Origin: Yponomeuta sedellus
Lineage: Eukaryota; Arthropoda; Insecta; Lepidoptera; Yponomeutidae
Reading direction: 5' to 3'
NCBI GenBank assembly: GCA_934045075.1
Contig: OW203747.1
Span: 12,181,894-12,245,893, forward strand
Length of the DNA: 64,000 bases
The stretch's first letter is position 1, and each line of letters begins with the position of its first letter. A program made the position numbers and the translations under genes. Below the pieces are notes generated by a model. The model ran no database searches and was not told the origin of the DNA. It saw only the letters and a list, made by a program, of their open reading frames with translations. Shown here piece by piece: positions 1 to 10,465 of the stretch.

Positions 1-440
1 AGCCCGCCGTGATACAGGTGTGAGTTAGGTGCGTAGATAATGCGCTACACAGAATTTCTTGGAATAATACTCAAGGTCGATTTGTAAAGTCTGTAGTAAA
101 ACGCTCCATAATAAATTTGCTGTATCTACACAAAGCAATTTTCATGCAACAACTGTCATATTTACCGCCAAAACAAAATGGCGGCAAAAAAAGGTTGTAT
201 ACCTCCAAGTTGGCCACCCTGTAGTAAATAAGGCGCCCATGAGTAACTGTTCAACGAGTAGAAACCTACGAAAAAACGGAAAAAGGGCCGTCAAAAAATC
301 ATATTTCAAGTTGGAGGCTTCACTCGGAAAAAACCGAAAAGAGGACATATAAATTCCAAATTTCAAGAGCTACATTCTGAGACGGCGAGAAATAAGACGC
401 CCGAAAACAACTTTTCAAGTAGAAATCTCCGAGAAACTGG
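1..440. other. No gene seen; degenerate CCGAAAAAACGG-type motif repeats
   Basis: No coding signal is seen. A loose motif of the form acctccgaaaaaacggaaaag recurs near 262-284, 322-343, 424-441 and (outside this entry) 624-647, each preceded by a short gtagaaa- or gcaac-like stretch. This looks like an old, internally repetitive element of unknown type. Both long minus-strand frames here are low-complexity and unrecognised. Confidence 0.35.
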
Positions 441-454
441 AAAATTATTATCAT

Positions 455-585
455 CAGTCATTCGACGCCCGCAGGACATAGGCCTCGCTCTTGGTTTTAA
501 AAGCTTCCCGGCCTTGTGCCGTCCGCATCCAGCGACTCCCCGCCGCGGTTACCAGGTCGTCAGACCATCTGGTCCACCGGCCCAC
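455..585 (-). pseudogene. RTE-type LINE C-terminal remnant
   Basis: Read on the minus strand, one frame gives GRWTRWSDDLVTAAGSRWMR followed by TAQGREAFKTKSEAYVLRAS and a stop at 455-457. The motif W-S-D-D-L ... A-G-S-R-W-M ... A-Q-G-R-E is the typical C-terminal end of RTE-clade retrotransposon proteins in Lepidoptera. A tgatgataata tail follows the stop, as expected of an RTE 3' end. Only the last 44 codons are present, so this is a 5'-truncated dead copy. Confidence 0.7.
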
Positions 586-879
586 CTGAAAATAACTCTT
601 CCGAAACCAACGTTTGAAATAGCAACCTCCGAAAAAACGGAAAAGAGTATTGTCTGATACCCTTGGGGGAAGGGGAACCCTTGAGAAAGCTTAAAATAAG
701 GTATCCGAAAGCCAGGTTTGTGGTTGCAAGTGGGCTAAGAACACATCGGACCAATAGTCATCATCACGCTTCAATTTGGAGCAGCTTCTTAATGTATTCC
801 TTACGAGACGGGTATATCTAAACATAGAGATAGAGAACTCTTTGTTTTACTTCAAGATAAAACAATTCTTCTTCTTCCT

Positions 880-1095
880 CAGGCTATATTAATCCACTGA
901 TGGACATAGCCCTCCCCTAATGAGCGCAATAGCGCAAGGTTGTGCCATCATTGGGCGGTAATCCCCATAATCCCCACGCTGGGCATGCTGGTTGGGGATC
1001 GCACCCCCCGGTTTGTGTCCCTTAGTCGCCTTTTACGACACCCGCGGGAAGAATTTGTGTTAGTGCTATTCTCTAGGCTGACACCACACAGCAGA
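880..1095 (-). mobile_element. RTE-like 3' end / derived SINE
   Basis: The plus strand shows cttcttcttcctcaggctat, then the ggacatagccctcccctaat signature (901-923), a block ending with ccccacgctgggc, and a final cgacacccgcgggaagaatt block. The same string occurs in more complete form at 8910-9165 and in reverse at 11705-11825, 47895-48003 and 60025-60200. The ttcttc tail is the 3' end of the element, so the sense strand is minus. Confidence 0.65.
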
Positions 1096-1099
1096 TAAA

Positions 1100-1870
1100 A
1101 CAATTATAATTTTTGGACTCTAAAAATTGTAAATGTGAACTTTTGGCGGTCTTATCGCTTAGAGCGAGCACATCCACGTACCGAATTAAATAAACATAGG
1201 ATACATTATATGCGACTCCCAAGCTACCAAAACTAAGGTTACATAGTGCCTCAACGATGAATTATTCATTAATCTGTGTCTGACCACCAAATAAAATATT
1301 TTCTTCCAGACAGTCATTGCTCCTACAGGATCTTCTTGTTGATTTAGCGTAAGTGGATTGTCAGGATCATGGCAAATCCTAGTATCTAACTGCCCATCTG
1401 GGATATAGGCGTGACTTAAATCAGACTGAGTCCCGAGTTACTTCCGCAGAGAATACAGAAACCCTACTACAAAGCAAAATGCATGAATTTTCTGCGCGTA
1501 GACTTTTCAACAAGTCCCCAAACAATCTAGTCGCTGGAAAGCGTTTTTTTTTCTACATTTACGTCTCCCACTCGAGCTTTAGGAAAATCCTTTGTAGGTA
1601 GATAATAAAAGTGTGATTTAACAGCGTCACGTGACGCGGAATCACTGGCTGACATTCACGACTACCCCCGGTACCATGAGCTGGTGTCCCGAGCGCGGGA
1701 AATAGAGAGAGTATCGCCCGATCACGCACGTGTATCGGCGAGCGATTAGCGGGAAATCTAATAACTCCAATGTGAAAAGTTTACTGTTTTTGAATGTTAA
1801 TATTCAATGCAACGTACGCTGCCTTCGGGTAGATTTGTGATAAAGAAACAAAGAAGCGAAAAATCCTCAC
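1100..1870. other. No gene seen
   Basis: This is AT-moderate sequence with no convincing frame, splice pattern or repeat signature that I recognise. The 80-aa frame that begins at 1807 runs into the 5S-SINE and is not a gene. Confidence 0.3.
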
Positions 1871-1877
1871 TCTTACC

Positions 1878-2235
1878 GATAGCAACCCTTGTATGTCCAC
1901 ACTGCACGGGTCTCTTCCTGCATCGCAGGAAGGTTAGGCCATACTCCACCACGAGGGCCAAGTCCGGGTTGTTGGAGGATTGTAAGACAGCGGCGGGTCT
2001 TACTGTCAGAAGTTATCAAGCCTCCCATAAGGCCTCTGACATGGCTTAACGGCCGCCATTACATGACAGCCGGTACCAACGGCTTAACGTGCCTTGCGTA
2101 GCACGAAGCGCTCGGGAAAATGCCACTAGCTGTATTCAGGGGACAGTCACCCATCCTGCACCTGACCGCGCCTGTTGTTGCTTAACTCAAATGATTGATT
2201 CCAATCACTCGGTTTGACTAGGGCACGAGCGCTTC
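1878..2235 (-). repeat. 5S-rRNA-derived SINE, near full length
   Basis: Strand is given by the 5S-like part. On the plus strand the element begins gatagcaacccttgtatgtc (3' end) and runs to cactcggtttgactagggca (5' end). The complement contains the 5S promoter-like segment, seen here as cccatcctgcacctgaccgc and gttgttgcttaactcaa. A little divergence is seen (for instance gggacagtcac at 2140). The two short frames over this region are shadows of the repeat. Confidence 0.7.
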
Positions 2236-2319
2236 ACTCTTACCATCTTGTTAAAACAATCAATAAAATACATCGTCATGGTATTTTTTATGTGATGTAT
2301 TTTTCTGTAATATATTTTA

Positions 2320-2560
2320 AAAACCATTTAGAGGCAAAAAATTCCACCTGCGACCTGCATTAAAAAGAATATAAACACGTGGTCCAGCGATATCATACCG
2401 ATGTAAAACCTAACTGCAAAGTAGGTACTCGTGGCTGCAAGTGATGCAATATATACAAGTGATATCCGTGCCTGGCACGGATAGCCAGAGGTCGCCGGTT
2501 CGAGTCGGCATGGGTGGATTTTTAGCTTCTAAATAGGTTTTTAGAGTTTACTTTTTTAAT
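2320..2560 (+). repeat. tRNA-like foldback repeat, rearranged copy
   Basis: The copy starts with tttagaggcaaaaaattcca and ends with tttttagcttctaaataggt, which are the inverted ends seen in the other members. The inner part carries ggcacggatagccagaggtc and a damaged B-box-like segment (ggttcgagtcggcatgggtg). The 5' half of the tRNA-like body is missing. Confidence 0.6.
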
Positions 2561-2734
2561 TATTGCGTACCTATTTAGTTATTTTATTTATGATTAGTAA
2601 ATTACACATTTATTGACACGCCTTATCGCGCTCTAGGACTGAAAATCAGCGCTGAGGGCTTTCTTCTTTCAGCAAAAGCTGAACCAGCTGCTTTTTTCAG
2701 CGACACGTGGTGTCAAAAAGTTATTTTATTACAT

Positions 2735-2975
2735 TATCGTGTTTTAAAAACCTATCTAGAGGCTAAAAATTCCACCCATGCCGGGATTCGAACCCGCGAC
2801 CTCTGGCTATTCGTGCCAGCGCTCTTTCCAACTGAGCTAAAGGGCGACTCACCGGCATCAGTGAAATTTCGAACCTCTTTACAATATTCTCTGTATTACG
2901 TACAGAGGTCGCGGGTTCGAATCCCGGCATGGGTGGAATTTTAGCCTCTAGATAGGTTTTTAAAATTATCCTTAG
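2735..2975. repeat. tRNA-like inverted pair (foldback)
   Basis: A complete tRNA-like body lies on the minus strand at 2773-2847, with B-box gggttcgaatcccggcatgg read in reverse and an A-box-like agctcagttggaaagagc. A partial body follows on the plus strand at 2917-2937. The outer ends (aaaacctatctagaggctaa and ttagcctctagataggtttt) are inverted repeats of each other, so the whole can fold back. The change a-to-g in gctaaagggcg breaks the acceptor stem, so this is not a working tRNA. Confidence 0.75.
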
Positions 2976-2979
2976 CACG

Positions 2980-4780
2980 GTTTAGTGCATTTAAGAGAAT
3001 ATAATTATTGTGTTTCTTAAGTATTTTGGTTATTTTTGTGTGTGTAGTAAATTTATTTCGTCTACTACTCTTCTTTTAAGTGTTTTTATTCAAAGTATCA
3101 CCGTGTAATGTAACGTTCATTATATCACAGAAACTGCGATTTAATGATCGTTTTTTTTTTATCAAAGATCACCAACAAGAGAACACAAAAAATACAAAAC
3201 ATAAAAATATTAAATTCTAATAAGGCTATTTACGTTACATAATACTTGATTCGTGATAAGATTCACTATGCCGATAGACTTTGTCCATTCTCGCGTACAG
3301 GATTAAAGCTGACTCGTGATAAATTTGGCTTTTGAATTTTCAATCACAATTTTTCAGCGTTTATATGGCCGAAGTTATGAGTAAAACATTGGGAGAATTC
3401 AAAATATACCAAAAAAACCCATTCTGACACACCAGTAGCATTTTATCATGTTTAGTTAAAAAATAATATTCAAAGGACTTTGTCCATTTTGGGCTATACG
3501 TGGACGCTATATAACCCCTGATTAACCCCTGAGTATAATTAATTTCAAAACGAATATATTTGCTTATCTCGTTGTATCAATCGACATTTTAAACAGTTAC
3601 AAACTAATAAGAGTTTTATCTGAAATCCAGTCTTTATTCTGTCAACCAGCCTTGATTTTTATTTCGTTGTTGGAATTTAAGGAATTTAATTAGTCTCAAA
3701 TTGCACAGAAAACAATTTTGGAGTCTCTAATGCAACGCGTTTTAGTATTATTTGGGTAAAAAATAATGCACACTAATGCAACGGCATTACAATACTTGCA
3801 AGATGTGTCGAATTCAATTATAGGTGTGAAAAAACTAATAAAAGAAATAATCTGGATTTCAGATTAAATTTCCTGGCAGCTGTGCAACGACCAAATAGGC
3901 TAATACAGTCTGTTAGCATTTAGAATGTTCCTCGGCTACTATCGGATAGAATTGGATATATTCGCGTAATAGAAATATCGGCACTAATATAACACTTGAC
4001 TTTACCTAACTTTTTAAAATCACTATTTGTCTGATTGCAAGACTAGAAGAAAGAGAGTTATAGTTACTTGGAATGGTCATTTTAAGCGCCTGAGATAGGC
4101 AAAGACTTCAAACACTCTGGTTTCACCACAATATTTTATCTGATAAGATAAGATGTTTATTAGCATTCTTGTTGTTTATAAAGGTCTTAACTAAAATCAT
4201 GATATATGTGAATATTTCCCTCCCAAACTATCCTGGTATCAATTATACCCCATAATCCAAAAAGGTCATCTTTCGAAGGCTTCTTAAGGCGCTTTGTGGT
4301 GTTAACTAGCGCCTAGCCAATGGAATAAAAACGTTAACTTGTTTTTTAATACATTTTTTCCAAAAGTAAACATCAAAAATCTTAATACAAGACAACAACA
4401 ATTACAAGTTGTAATTTTTATTACATTAGTGGCACTAGTTAGCACACGAAACCGCCTTAAAGACTTTCCTTATCCAACATCCATTACACCAAGTGTTCTT
4501 GTTCAATTACAAAATCTCCAACTGAGATGGAAACGTTGTGAAGTTTTTAGACAAATTGATTCAATAACTTTGCTGTTTCTGGACCGAAGTTTGGTACCAT
4601 CTGCCGTTGTTGAGGTTCGATTAAGCGATGGGTTTTAAATTAAGGCCGGAGCCGCGCTTATAATAAGCAATCTCGAGTTTAACTTTGCCGGAACGTTTCC
4701 ATTTGAGCCGACGCGTTTCGATTCAATAGATGTTTGATCAGATTTGACTCTGACACATTAAGACTAATTAATTTTAAACT
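2980..4780. other. No gene seen (AT-rich spacer)
   Basis: This is 1.8 kb of AT-rich sequence without a convincing coding frame. The 99-aa frame at 4339-4638 opens at a TTG, shows no recognisable domain and has no splice context. A faint copy of repeat D (taacgttcattatatcacag) lies near 3110-3140. Confidence 0.35.
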
Positions 4781-4785
4781 ATATT

Positions 4786-4935
4786 GATATCAATCCTTGT
4801 GTGTCCCCACTGCTGCGGCACTGGTCTCTCCTGCGTCGCAGGAAGGTAAGGCCACGGGGCCAAGTCCGGGTTGGTTGAGGATTGTAAGACAGTGGCGGGC
4901 CTTACCTTACATGGCTTAACGACTGCCATTACAAC
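4786..4935 (-). repeat. 5S-SINE, internally deleted
   Basis: The 3' end gatatcaatccttgtgtgtc and the gcgtcgcaggaaggtaaggc block are present, followed directly by ggcgggccttaccttacatggc. The middle and the whole 5S-like head are gone. Confidence 0.6.
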
Positions 4936-4974
4936 TCTATATGTAAATATAACTCGATATTTTTACTTTACTGT

Positions 4975-5210
4975 ATGATATTAAAAACCTATTTAGAGGC
5001 TAAAAATTTCACCCATAGTATAATCATGTGGGCACAGTGATATCGTTCCGATGTAAAACCTAACTGCAAAGTAGGTAGACGGGGCTTTAAGTGATCCAAT
5101 TTGCTTAAGCCAGATGTCGCTGCCTGTACGTAATACAGAGAATAGTGTAGAGGTTCGAAATTTCACAATGCAGGTTTAAAGTATTTTTTTAAATTTTCCT
5201 TAGCACTGGT
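4975..5210 (+). repeat. tRNA-like foldback repeat, remnant
   Basis: The flanking parts of this family are present (aaacctatttagaggctaaa, tagtataatcatgtgggcac, ccgatgtaaaacctaactgc, gcctgtacgtaatacagaga), ending at ttagcactggtgtgcatta. The tRNA-like body itself is reduced to a few bases around 5165. Confidence 0.55.
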
Positions 5211-5663
5211 GTGCATTAAAAATAATATGATACTAAATCATTTAACTTTTTTTTTGTTAAACGAAAGGTCACTCGTGCTACTTGATTTTTTTACTGTGCC
5301 ATTACAACCATTTTTTAAATGAGGATCAAAACGTAAGAACTAACGGCGATGTTCCGCTTGCACTGACCCAATCCGACTAAGTGTTAGCAATTTATTAAAA
5401 CTGCAACTTCCTCGCTGATTCGTATACATTAAATTGTATACCTACTTCCTTCTTGAATGTATTGACCGTATTAAAAGTTCCTGGAATTTCGTAATTTCTA
5501 GCTCGAACTAACGGTTTCATTACGTAAGACTATTTAAACGTTGAGACAAAAAGGGCTTCTTTTTCAACTCAAGCAAGCATGAAACGTGATTAAGTTCATA
5601 TATAAGAATATATTTTTAGAGATTTATAAGCGACACCTCGTTGCTAAGAAGCTCCAAGATAGA

Positions 5664-6046
5664 AACGATATCGACCCTCGTATGTCCCCACAGCTGGGGC
5701 ACGGGTCTCTTCCTGCATACCAGGAAGGTTAGGCCATACTCCCCCACGGGTGCCAAATCCGGGTTTATGGAGGATTGTAAGACAGTGGCGAGCCTTACTG
5801 TCAGAAGTTACCAAGCCGCCTATAAGGCCTCTGACATGGCTTAACGACTGCCATTACATGACAGCCGGCACCAACGGCTTAACGTGCCTTGCGAAGCACG
5901 GAAGCGCTCGGAAAAAGTGCCACTAGCGGTAGTCACGGGATGGTCTCCCATCCTGCATCTGACCGCGCCTGTTGTTGCTTAACTGAAGTGCTCGATTCCA
6001 ATCACTCGGTTCGGCTAGGCCACGAGCGCTTCGCTAGGCCACGAGC
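5664..6046 (-). repeat. 5S-SINE, full length with 13-bp target duplication
   Basis: The element is bounded by the direct repeat GCTCCAAGATAGA at 5651-5663 and 6047-6059. The 383 bp between them run from the 3' end (aacgatatcgaccctcgtat) to the 5' end (aggccacgagcgct), and the last 20 bases of the 5' end are duplicated in tandem. The complement contains the 5S-like promoter region (gttaagcaacaacaggcgcg, then ggatgggagaccatcccgtg). This is the copy that best defines the two ends of the family. Confidence 0.8.
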
Positions 6047-6059
6047 GCTCCAAGATAGA

Positions 6060-6510
6060 TAGGTGGAAACAATTTAAACTCGTAAGCGTCCTCTATAAAT
6101 ACACGGTGTGTCCCACAAAGCTTACGTCGTCCGCCCACAAATCACTGACCTGAGCTAAAAATTACGTCTTGGACACAATTTTTCAACGAACTGTCCAAGA
6201 TACGTCAGGGCTTGACGTCTGGTGACGCGTCCAGGTCGATCTTTGATTAATGAGATCCGAAAGTGATAATACAAGCATAGAGTCCGTGGTTCGACTCTCG
6301 GCACTTAACCTTACTGATAGTCCATTAAAATAAAAGTTCCTAATGGCAAAAAATTGGTCTTTGGTTTTTCAACGAAATGTCCAACGTCAGAGCTTACCGG
6401 ATGGGCTTCAATCGAATTGTCATGGTAAACTATGAATTGTAGTAAAATGAAACAGGCCGCTGATACGAGTGCCTGCTTAACAAAATCCTACGAATGTAAT
6501 TTAACTAGTA
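6060..6510. other. No gene seen
   Basis: This is unrecognised sequence. The short tandem-like echo of acgtcagggcttgacg and acgtcagagcttaccggatg may be an old duplication around ttttcaacgaamtgtccaa (6180 and 6365). Confidence 0.25.
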
Positions 6511-6514
6511 ATGC

Positions 6515-6605
6515 TAAAACCGGACTTGGCCCTCGTGGTGGAGTATGGCCTGTACCTTCCTTAGGGAAGTGACCCGTGCCCCTCGGTGGGGACATAATGG
6601 GTTAA
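6515..6605 (+). repeat. 5S-SINE/RTE 3'-end variant
   Basis: The sequence cggacttggccctcgtggtg ... cctcggtggggacataatgg is followed by a tgatgatgaag tail. It matches the 3' half of the 5S-SINE but keeps the longer tgatga tail typical of an RTE. A near-identical piece lies at 15583-15675. It may be the parent RTE end or a 5'-truncated SINE. Confidence 0.5.
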
Positions 6606-6659
6606 TGATGATGAAGACGATGATGATGAATGCTTAAACATTCTAGTCACTATTAGTCA

Positions 6660-6765
6660 CTTCTTCTTCTTCTTCAGGCTATATTATGTTGTCCACTGCT
6701 GGACATAGCCCTCCCCTAATGAGCGCCATAGCGCCCTGTCTTCTTCTTGCGGCATCCAGCATCTC
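6660..6765 (-). mobile_element. RTE 3' end fragment
   Basis: The sequence cttcttcttcttcaggctat and the ggacatagccctcccctaat signature are present, followed by gcgccctgtcttcttcttgcggcatccagca. The last part is the reverse complement of the RTE coding end seen at 60090-60140. Confidence 0.65.
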
Positions 6766-6779
6766 CCTATGCATTAGTC

Positions 6780-7310
6780 ACTATTCTTACAGAAATAGTA
6801 AACATTAATGTTATACAAACCTCAAACTAATGTTATTCGCGCAGAAAACGAAACCCACTCTCCCATGCACTCGCTGTCTGTTAAAAAGTGATGCGTACAA
6901 TAATAATTATTCGCAATGTTATCCATCGTCGCCTACAGATTTGTTTCGCCAGTTTCCTCAAGATGTTTTGGAACAACATTACAGCCATAGACATACCACG
7001 CCCAGACTGTATGGAACAAAATCCCGCTCAAAAGCGAAGCGACACGCACACATTAACTTAGCAATATCTGCCTAAGTAGCTACATTCGCAGCAGGCATAC
7101 ATTCGCATTAATAGTGCAACACAACCGGCTAGCATGCCAATTTAGCTACGAATTCATTTTCACAAGTCCACACTTACTGTGGTCTAAACTAGATTCTGTA
7201 TAGGTAACACTTTATTATGTAGGTACAATTAGAAAAAGTGCTGGTTAAGAATCACCCTACCTACCTTCAAACAATATTGTGACAGTTAATTTTTGTTGAA
7301 GAATATTTTG
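6780..7310. other. No gene seen
   Basis: No recognisable repeat or gene is present. An 81-aa frame starting at 6830 has no domain and no neighbours that would support it. Confidence 0.25.
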
Positions 7311-7319
7311 TACTTCTTA

Positions 7320-7590
7320 CTTATTTAAAAACCTATTTAGAGGCTTAAAATTTTCACCCATGCCGGGATTCGAACCCGCAACCTCTGGCTATCCGTACCA
7401 GCGCTCTACCAATTGAGCCAATGGGCGACTCACGGCATCAGTGAAATTTCGAACCTCTTTACAATATTCTCTGTATTACGTACAGGCAGCGACATCTGAC
7501 TTAAGCAAATTGCATTACTTACAGCCCCGACTACCTACTTTGCAGTTAGGTTTAACATCGGAACGATATCACTGTACCCACATGATTACA
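7320..7590 (-). repeat. tRNA-like foldback repeat, one complete arm
   Basis: The tRNA-like body is at 7355-7428 on the minus strand, with a good B-box. After it come the family's extension (tacgtacaggcagcgacatc, cagccccgactacctacttt, acccacatgattac). The second arm is absent. The 79-aa plus-strand frame (7441-7680) simply reads through the extension. Confidence 0.65.
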
Positions 7591-7599
7591 CTTCTACTT

Positions 7600-8160
7600 A
7601 ATTCTTACTTACTTAATAATGTAAACTGGCGTCACAATGGAAGAAACTGGCGTCTAAGACACAGGCCCGGCCTAGTTTAGACGCTAGTGTTCACAATGTA
7701 TCAACAAAATATTGTAAGAACCTTATAAACTGTATGTTTAGATACAACTGTAACTTTTAAAGTGTGCAAAATAAACTTATTCTTCTTCTAATTTATTTCT
7801 TCACTTTCGAAACTCTGCGGTTCTATACCTTATAATAACTCTATGGTCACGGCTAAAAGACGAAAGTCTATCCCCGCGTGACTCACGCGCATGTGTCTAA
7901 TGTGTTCTGCCAAGAAGGCGTGCTGCGCTCTGCCAAGGGATGGGCAGCCGCGATTGGTCGGATAACTTGTCAAAATGTCAACGGACGCCTCCTATTGGTC
8001 GGGAATTTACGCGTTAGTCACGAGTTTCAGGATTCCCCACTGCCTGTTAAAGATCATTTTGGTATGGCGCACGCACTAACACCTACTTTATTAATATAAC
8101 ACTAACAAATTTGGACCTGAGAGTTCAATAAACATAACTTTAATTGTAATATTAATGCAT
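7600..8160. other. No gene seen; possible retroposon 3' end near 7790
   Basis: The stretch 7730-7790 ends in aataaacttattcttcttct, which has the look of a polyadenylated retroposon end. No coding sequence leads into it. The frame at 7878-8099 is unrecognised. Confidence 0.25.
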
Positions 8161-8167
8161 TAATATT

Positions 8168-8290
8168 ATCTTGCACGTACCGACTATATTCTTCATGCAA
8201 TCCACTCCATCCAAAGCTTGTCTGGAAGAGATCGCGCTTAGAGAGAAGACCGCCAATTTTATAACATTACTTAGATTTAAGAATGTACGT
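8168..8290 (+). repeat. LINE 3' tail, family E
   Basis: The segment cgtaccgactatattcttca ... gtctggaagagatcgcgctt ... agaccgccaattttataaca is nearly identical to 24424-24535. At 24577 the tail continues into a (CTAT) array; here it is cut off and joins the tRNA-like repeat. Confidence 0.65.
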
Positions 8291-8420
8291 AATACAGAGA
8301 ATATTGTAAAGAGGTTCGAAATTTAAATTTTTAATTTCACTGATGCTGGTGAGTCGCCCATTTGCTCAGTTGGATAGAGCGCTGGCACGGATAGCCAGAG
8401 GTTATAATAGGTTTTTAACG
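8284..8420 (+). repeat. tRNA-like repeat, 5' half only
   Basis: The sequence gtacgtaatacagagaatat, gatgctggtgagtcgcccat and ggcacggatagccagaggtt are followed by ataataggtttttaa. The T-arm and B-box are missing, as if the body lost its 3' half. Confidence 0.6.
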
Positions 8421-8526
8421 TGTTCAATTTAAATTTTAAGCTTTCAACGTCTGGTGATCTGGCTGAAAGACTATTACCACTATCAATTTCAAATCTAAAA
8501 AATATATAGTTAAATAGGTACTATAA

Positions 8527-8570
8527 GAGCAAATTTGTTTTATTGTTAAAACAATAAAACAAATTTGCTC
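8527..8570. repeat. 44-bp near-perfect palindrome
   Basis: The two 21-bp arms gagcaaatttgttttattgtt and its complement meet with two unpaired central bases. No known terminator or element end was recognised here. It could be a closed-up foldback or a MITE relic. Confidence 0.75.
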
Positions 8571-8909
8571 GATTCGCAGAGCTTAATCATGGTGAAGTTT
8601 TTGACTCTTATTATTTGTGGTCGAATATGTATTATGTGCGCCAAATTCCAGGCCCTAGAGTTTGTTAATGCATTGTAGTACCATCACGAACGTGGCGATG
8701 TCATTTCATTGCTGTTTTAAGTCTAAGCCCGCACACGTATCACACCTTCTAGGCGCCAATGGTATAAAAAACACGTCACGTGACTCGTCCATTTATCTGT
8801 CATTATAGTGTAATGCACTAACTCTATGCTAAGCCGCGGCCGGACAGACGAACGAACATGGCGAATTTACAAGAGTTCCTTGTTGACTGCGGAACCCTCA
8901 AAATACAGT

Positions 8910-9165
8910 ACTTCTTCAGGCTATATTAGTCCACTGCTGGACATAGCCCTCCCCTAATGAGCGCCATAGCGCAAGGTTGTGCCATCATTGGAGGGTAGTG
9001 CCCGTAATCCCCACGCTGGGCCTACGGGTTGGGGATAGCAGTTCTGTGGAATTGTACTGCAGGGGGCGCTGCTGTCCACCCCCGGTTTGTGTCCCTTAGT
9101 CGCCCTTACGACACCCGCGGGAAGAATTTGGGTTGGTGCTATTCTCTAGGCCGACACCACACAGA
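8910..9165 (-). mobile_element. RTE-like 3' end / derived SINE, longest copy
   Basis: The copy runs from tacttcttcaggctatatta through the ggacatagccctcccctaat signature, aggttgtgccatcattggag, ccccacgctgggcctacggg, a gcagggggcgctgctgtcca block, cgccctta and cgacacccgcgggaagaatt to ctctaggccgacaccacaca. It is the most complete member of this family and defines its extent as about 256 bp. The ttcttc end marks the 3' end on the minus strand. Confidence 0.65.
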
Positions 9166-9344
9166 AAATACAGTACAATCTATTTGAATTCGTGTGCGTA
9201 CCTACTTAGATTTATTTCGTTGAGTACACGTCCCTGCGGTAACCGCTTGAAATGGTGAAGCGAAAATAAACTGATGAATGATTTATTGTAACGGTGTTGT
9301 TGAACTCGTGACTCGTGTGTAGGTACCCACGAGGATACTTGCGT

Positions 9345-9890
9345 GTTTTTTTTTTCAAGTGTTCTCTTTCTAACTATCTACCATGGGCGAATTCTTTCAC
9401 TATGTGAAAGATTCTTTTACTATGTGAAAGATTTTTTCACTATGTGAAAGAATTCGCTTGTTGAACCCTATAAAGTCTAAAACATTGCAAGTATAATGTA
9501 TAGATACGCGATTGCACTAAAATATTAATTTTGCACATTAATGATTGCAGTAATTTTTTTCAAGTGTTCTCTTTCTAACTATCTACTATGGGCAAATTCT
9601 TTCACCATGTGAAAGATTCTTTCACTATGAGGAAGAATTCGCTTGTTGAACCCTATAAAGTCTAAAACATTGCAAGTATAATGTATAGAAACGCGATTGC
9701 ACAAAAATATTAATTTTGCACATTAATGATTGCACTATTTTTTTTTTCAAGTCTTCTCTTTGTAACTATCTACTATGGGCAAATTCTTTCACTATGTGAA
9801 AGATTCTTTCACTATGTGAAAGAATTCGCTTGTTGAACCCTATAAAGTACATTGCAAGTATAATGTATAGAAACGCGATTGCACTAAAAT
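9345..9890. repeat. Tandem array of three palindrome-bearing units
   Basis: Three copies start at caagtgttctc/caagtcttctc, positions 9356, 9561 and 9748 (periods 205 and 187). Each holds repeats of the self-complementary core ctttcactatgtgaaag framed by gaattcttt and aaagaattc; in unit 1 the 14-bp arms gcgaattctttcac (9387-9400) and gtgaaagaattcgc (9444-9457) can pair. The rest of each unit (gttgaaccctataaagtcta, aagtataatgtatagaaacg) is nearly unchanged between copies. This could be a satellite or the internal array of a larger mobile element. Confidence 0.8.
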
Positions 9891-9929
9891 ACTTACTACT
9901 TGGTTAAAAACCAAATTTTTTAATTTTAA

Positions 9930-10065
9930 TTTTGCCTATATACGTTCCACTGCAGGGCACAGGACTTCTCATAGAAAGATCATTTAATACATGTTTAAAA
10001 ATATTAACATTTAAATGTTTTACTACTATGGGCTTGATAACAATGCGTGCCCACACACCTAAAGG
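9930..10065 (-). repeat. SINE-B remnants
   Basis: Two fragments are present: tatacgttccactgcagggc acaggacttct, and then tactatgggcttgataacaa tgcgtgcccac. Both match the 3' part of SINE-B (compare 49375-49460). The tRNA-like head is lost. Confidence 0.5.
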
Positions 10066-10334
10066 TGTTTTATTTGATCTGTGGTTAAGTCTTTAACTTT
10101 TAATCAAGATTTCTTTTAAAATTTCTACCACCGATTATTTAGTAGTCACGTTTATAGTGTTTCAAGAAATTGTGTTTTTTTAAACTTTATGTTGTTCCTG
10201 TAATGGTCGGAAATAGTTCATCTTCAGGCAATGGAGGATTCGCAAAATGTTCGATCTCATTGGATTTCATTGCTTATGTTAAAAGATGAATAATTATGAC
10301 TTGTGTAAATGTGATTTTTTTTTAAATCTTCATC

Positions 10335-10465
10335 AACCCATTACTTATGTTCCTACCAAAGGGGCACGGGTCTCTTCCCTCAGGAAGGTATAGGCCATAC
10401 TCCACCACGGGGACCAAGTACAGATTTGTGGAGGCTTCCCAGACTAGTGGCTGTTCTTACTGTCA
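10335..10465 (-). repeat. 5S-SINE/RTE 3'-end fragment
   Basis: The sequence catcaacccattacttatgt, ggggcacgggtctcttccct, caggaaggtataggccatac and tccaccacggggaccaagta matches the 3' half of the 5S-SINE in the variant form also seen at 6515 and 15583. Confidence 0.5.

Noticed and set aside
4339..4638. 99-aa plus-strand protein
   Set aside because: Opens at a TTG rather than ATG, shows no domain, and lies in AT-rich sequence without splice or promoter signals.
9345..9890. CRISPR-like array
   Set aside because: Three long, nearly identical tandem units with palindromes, no short repeat/spacer pattern, and a eukaryotic setting.
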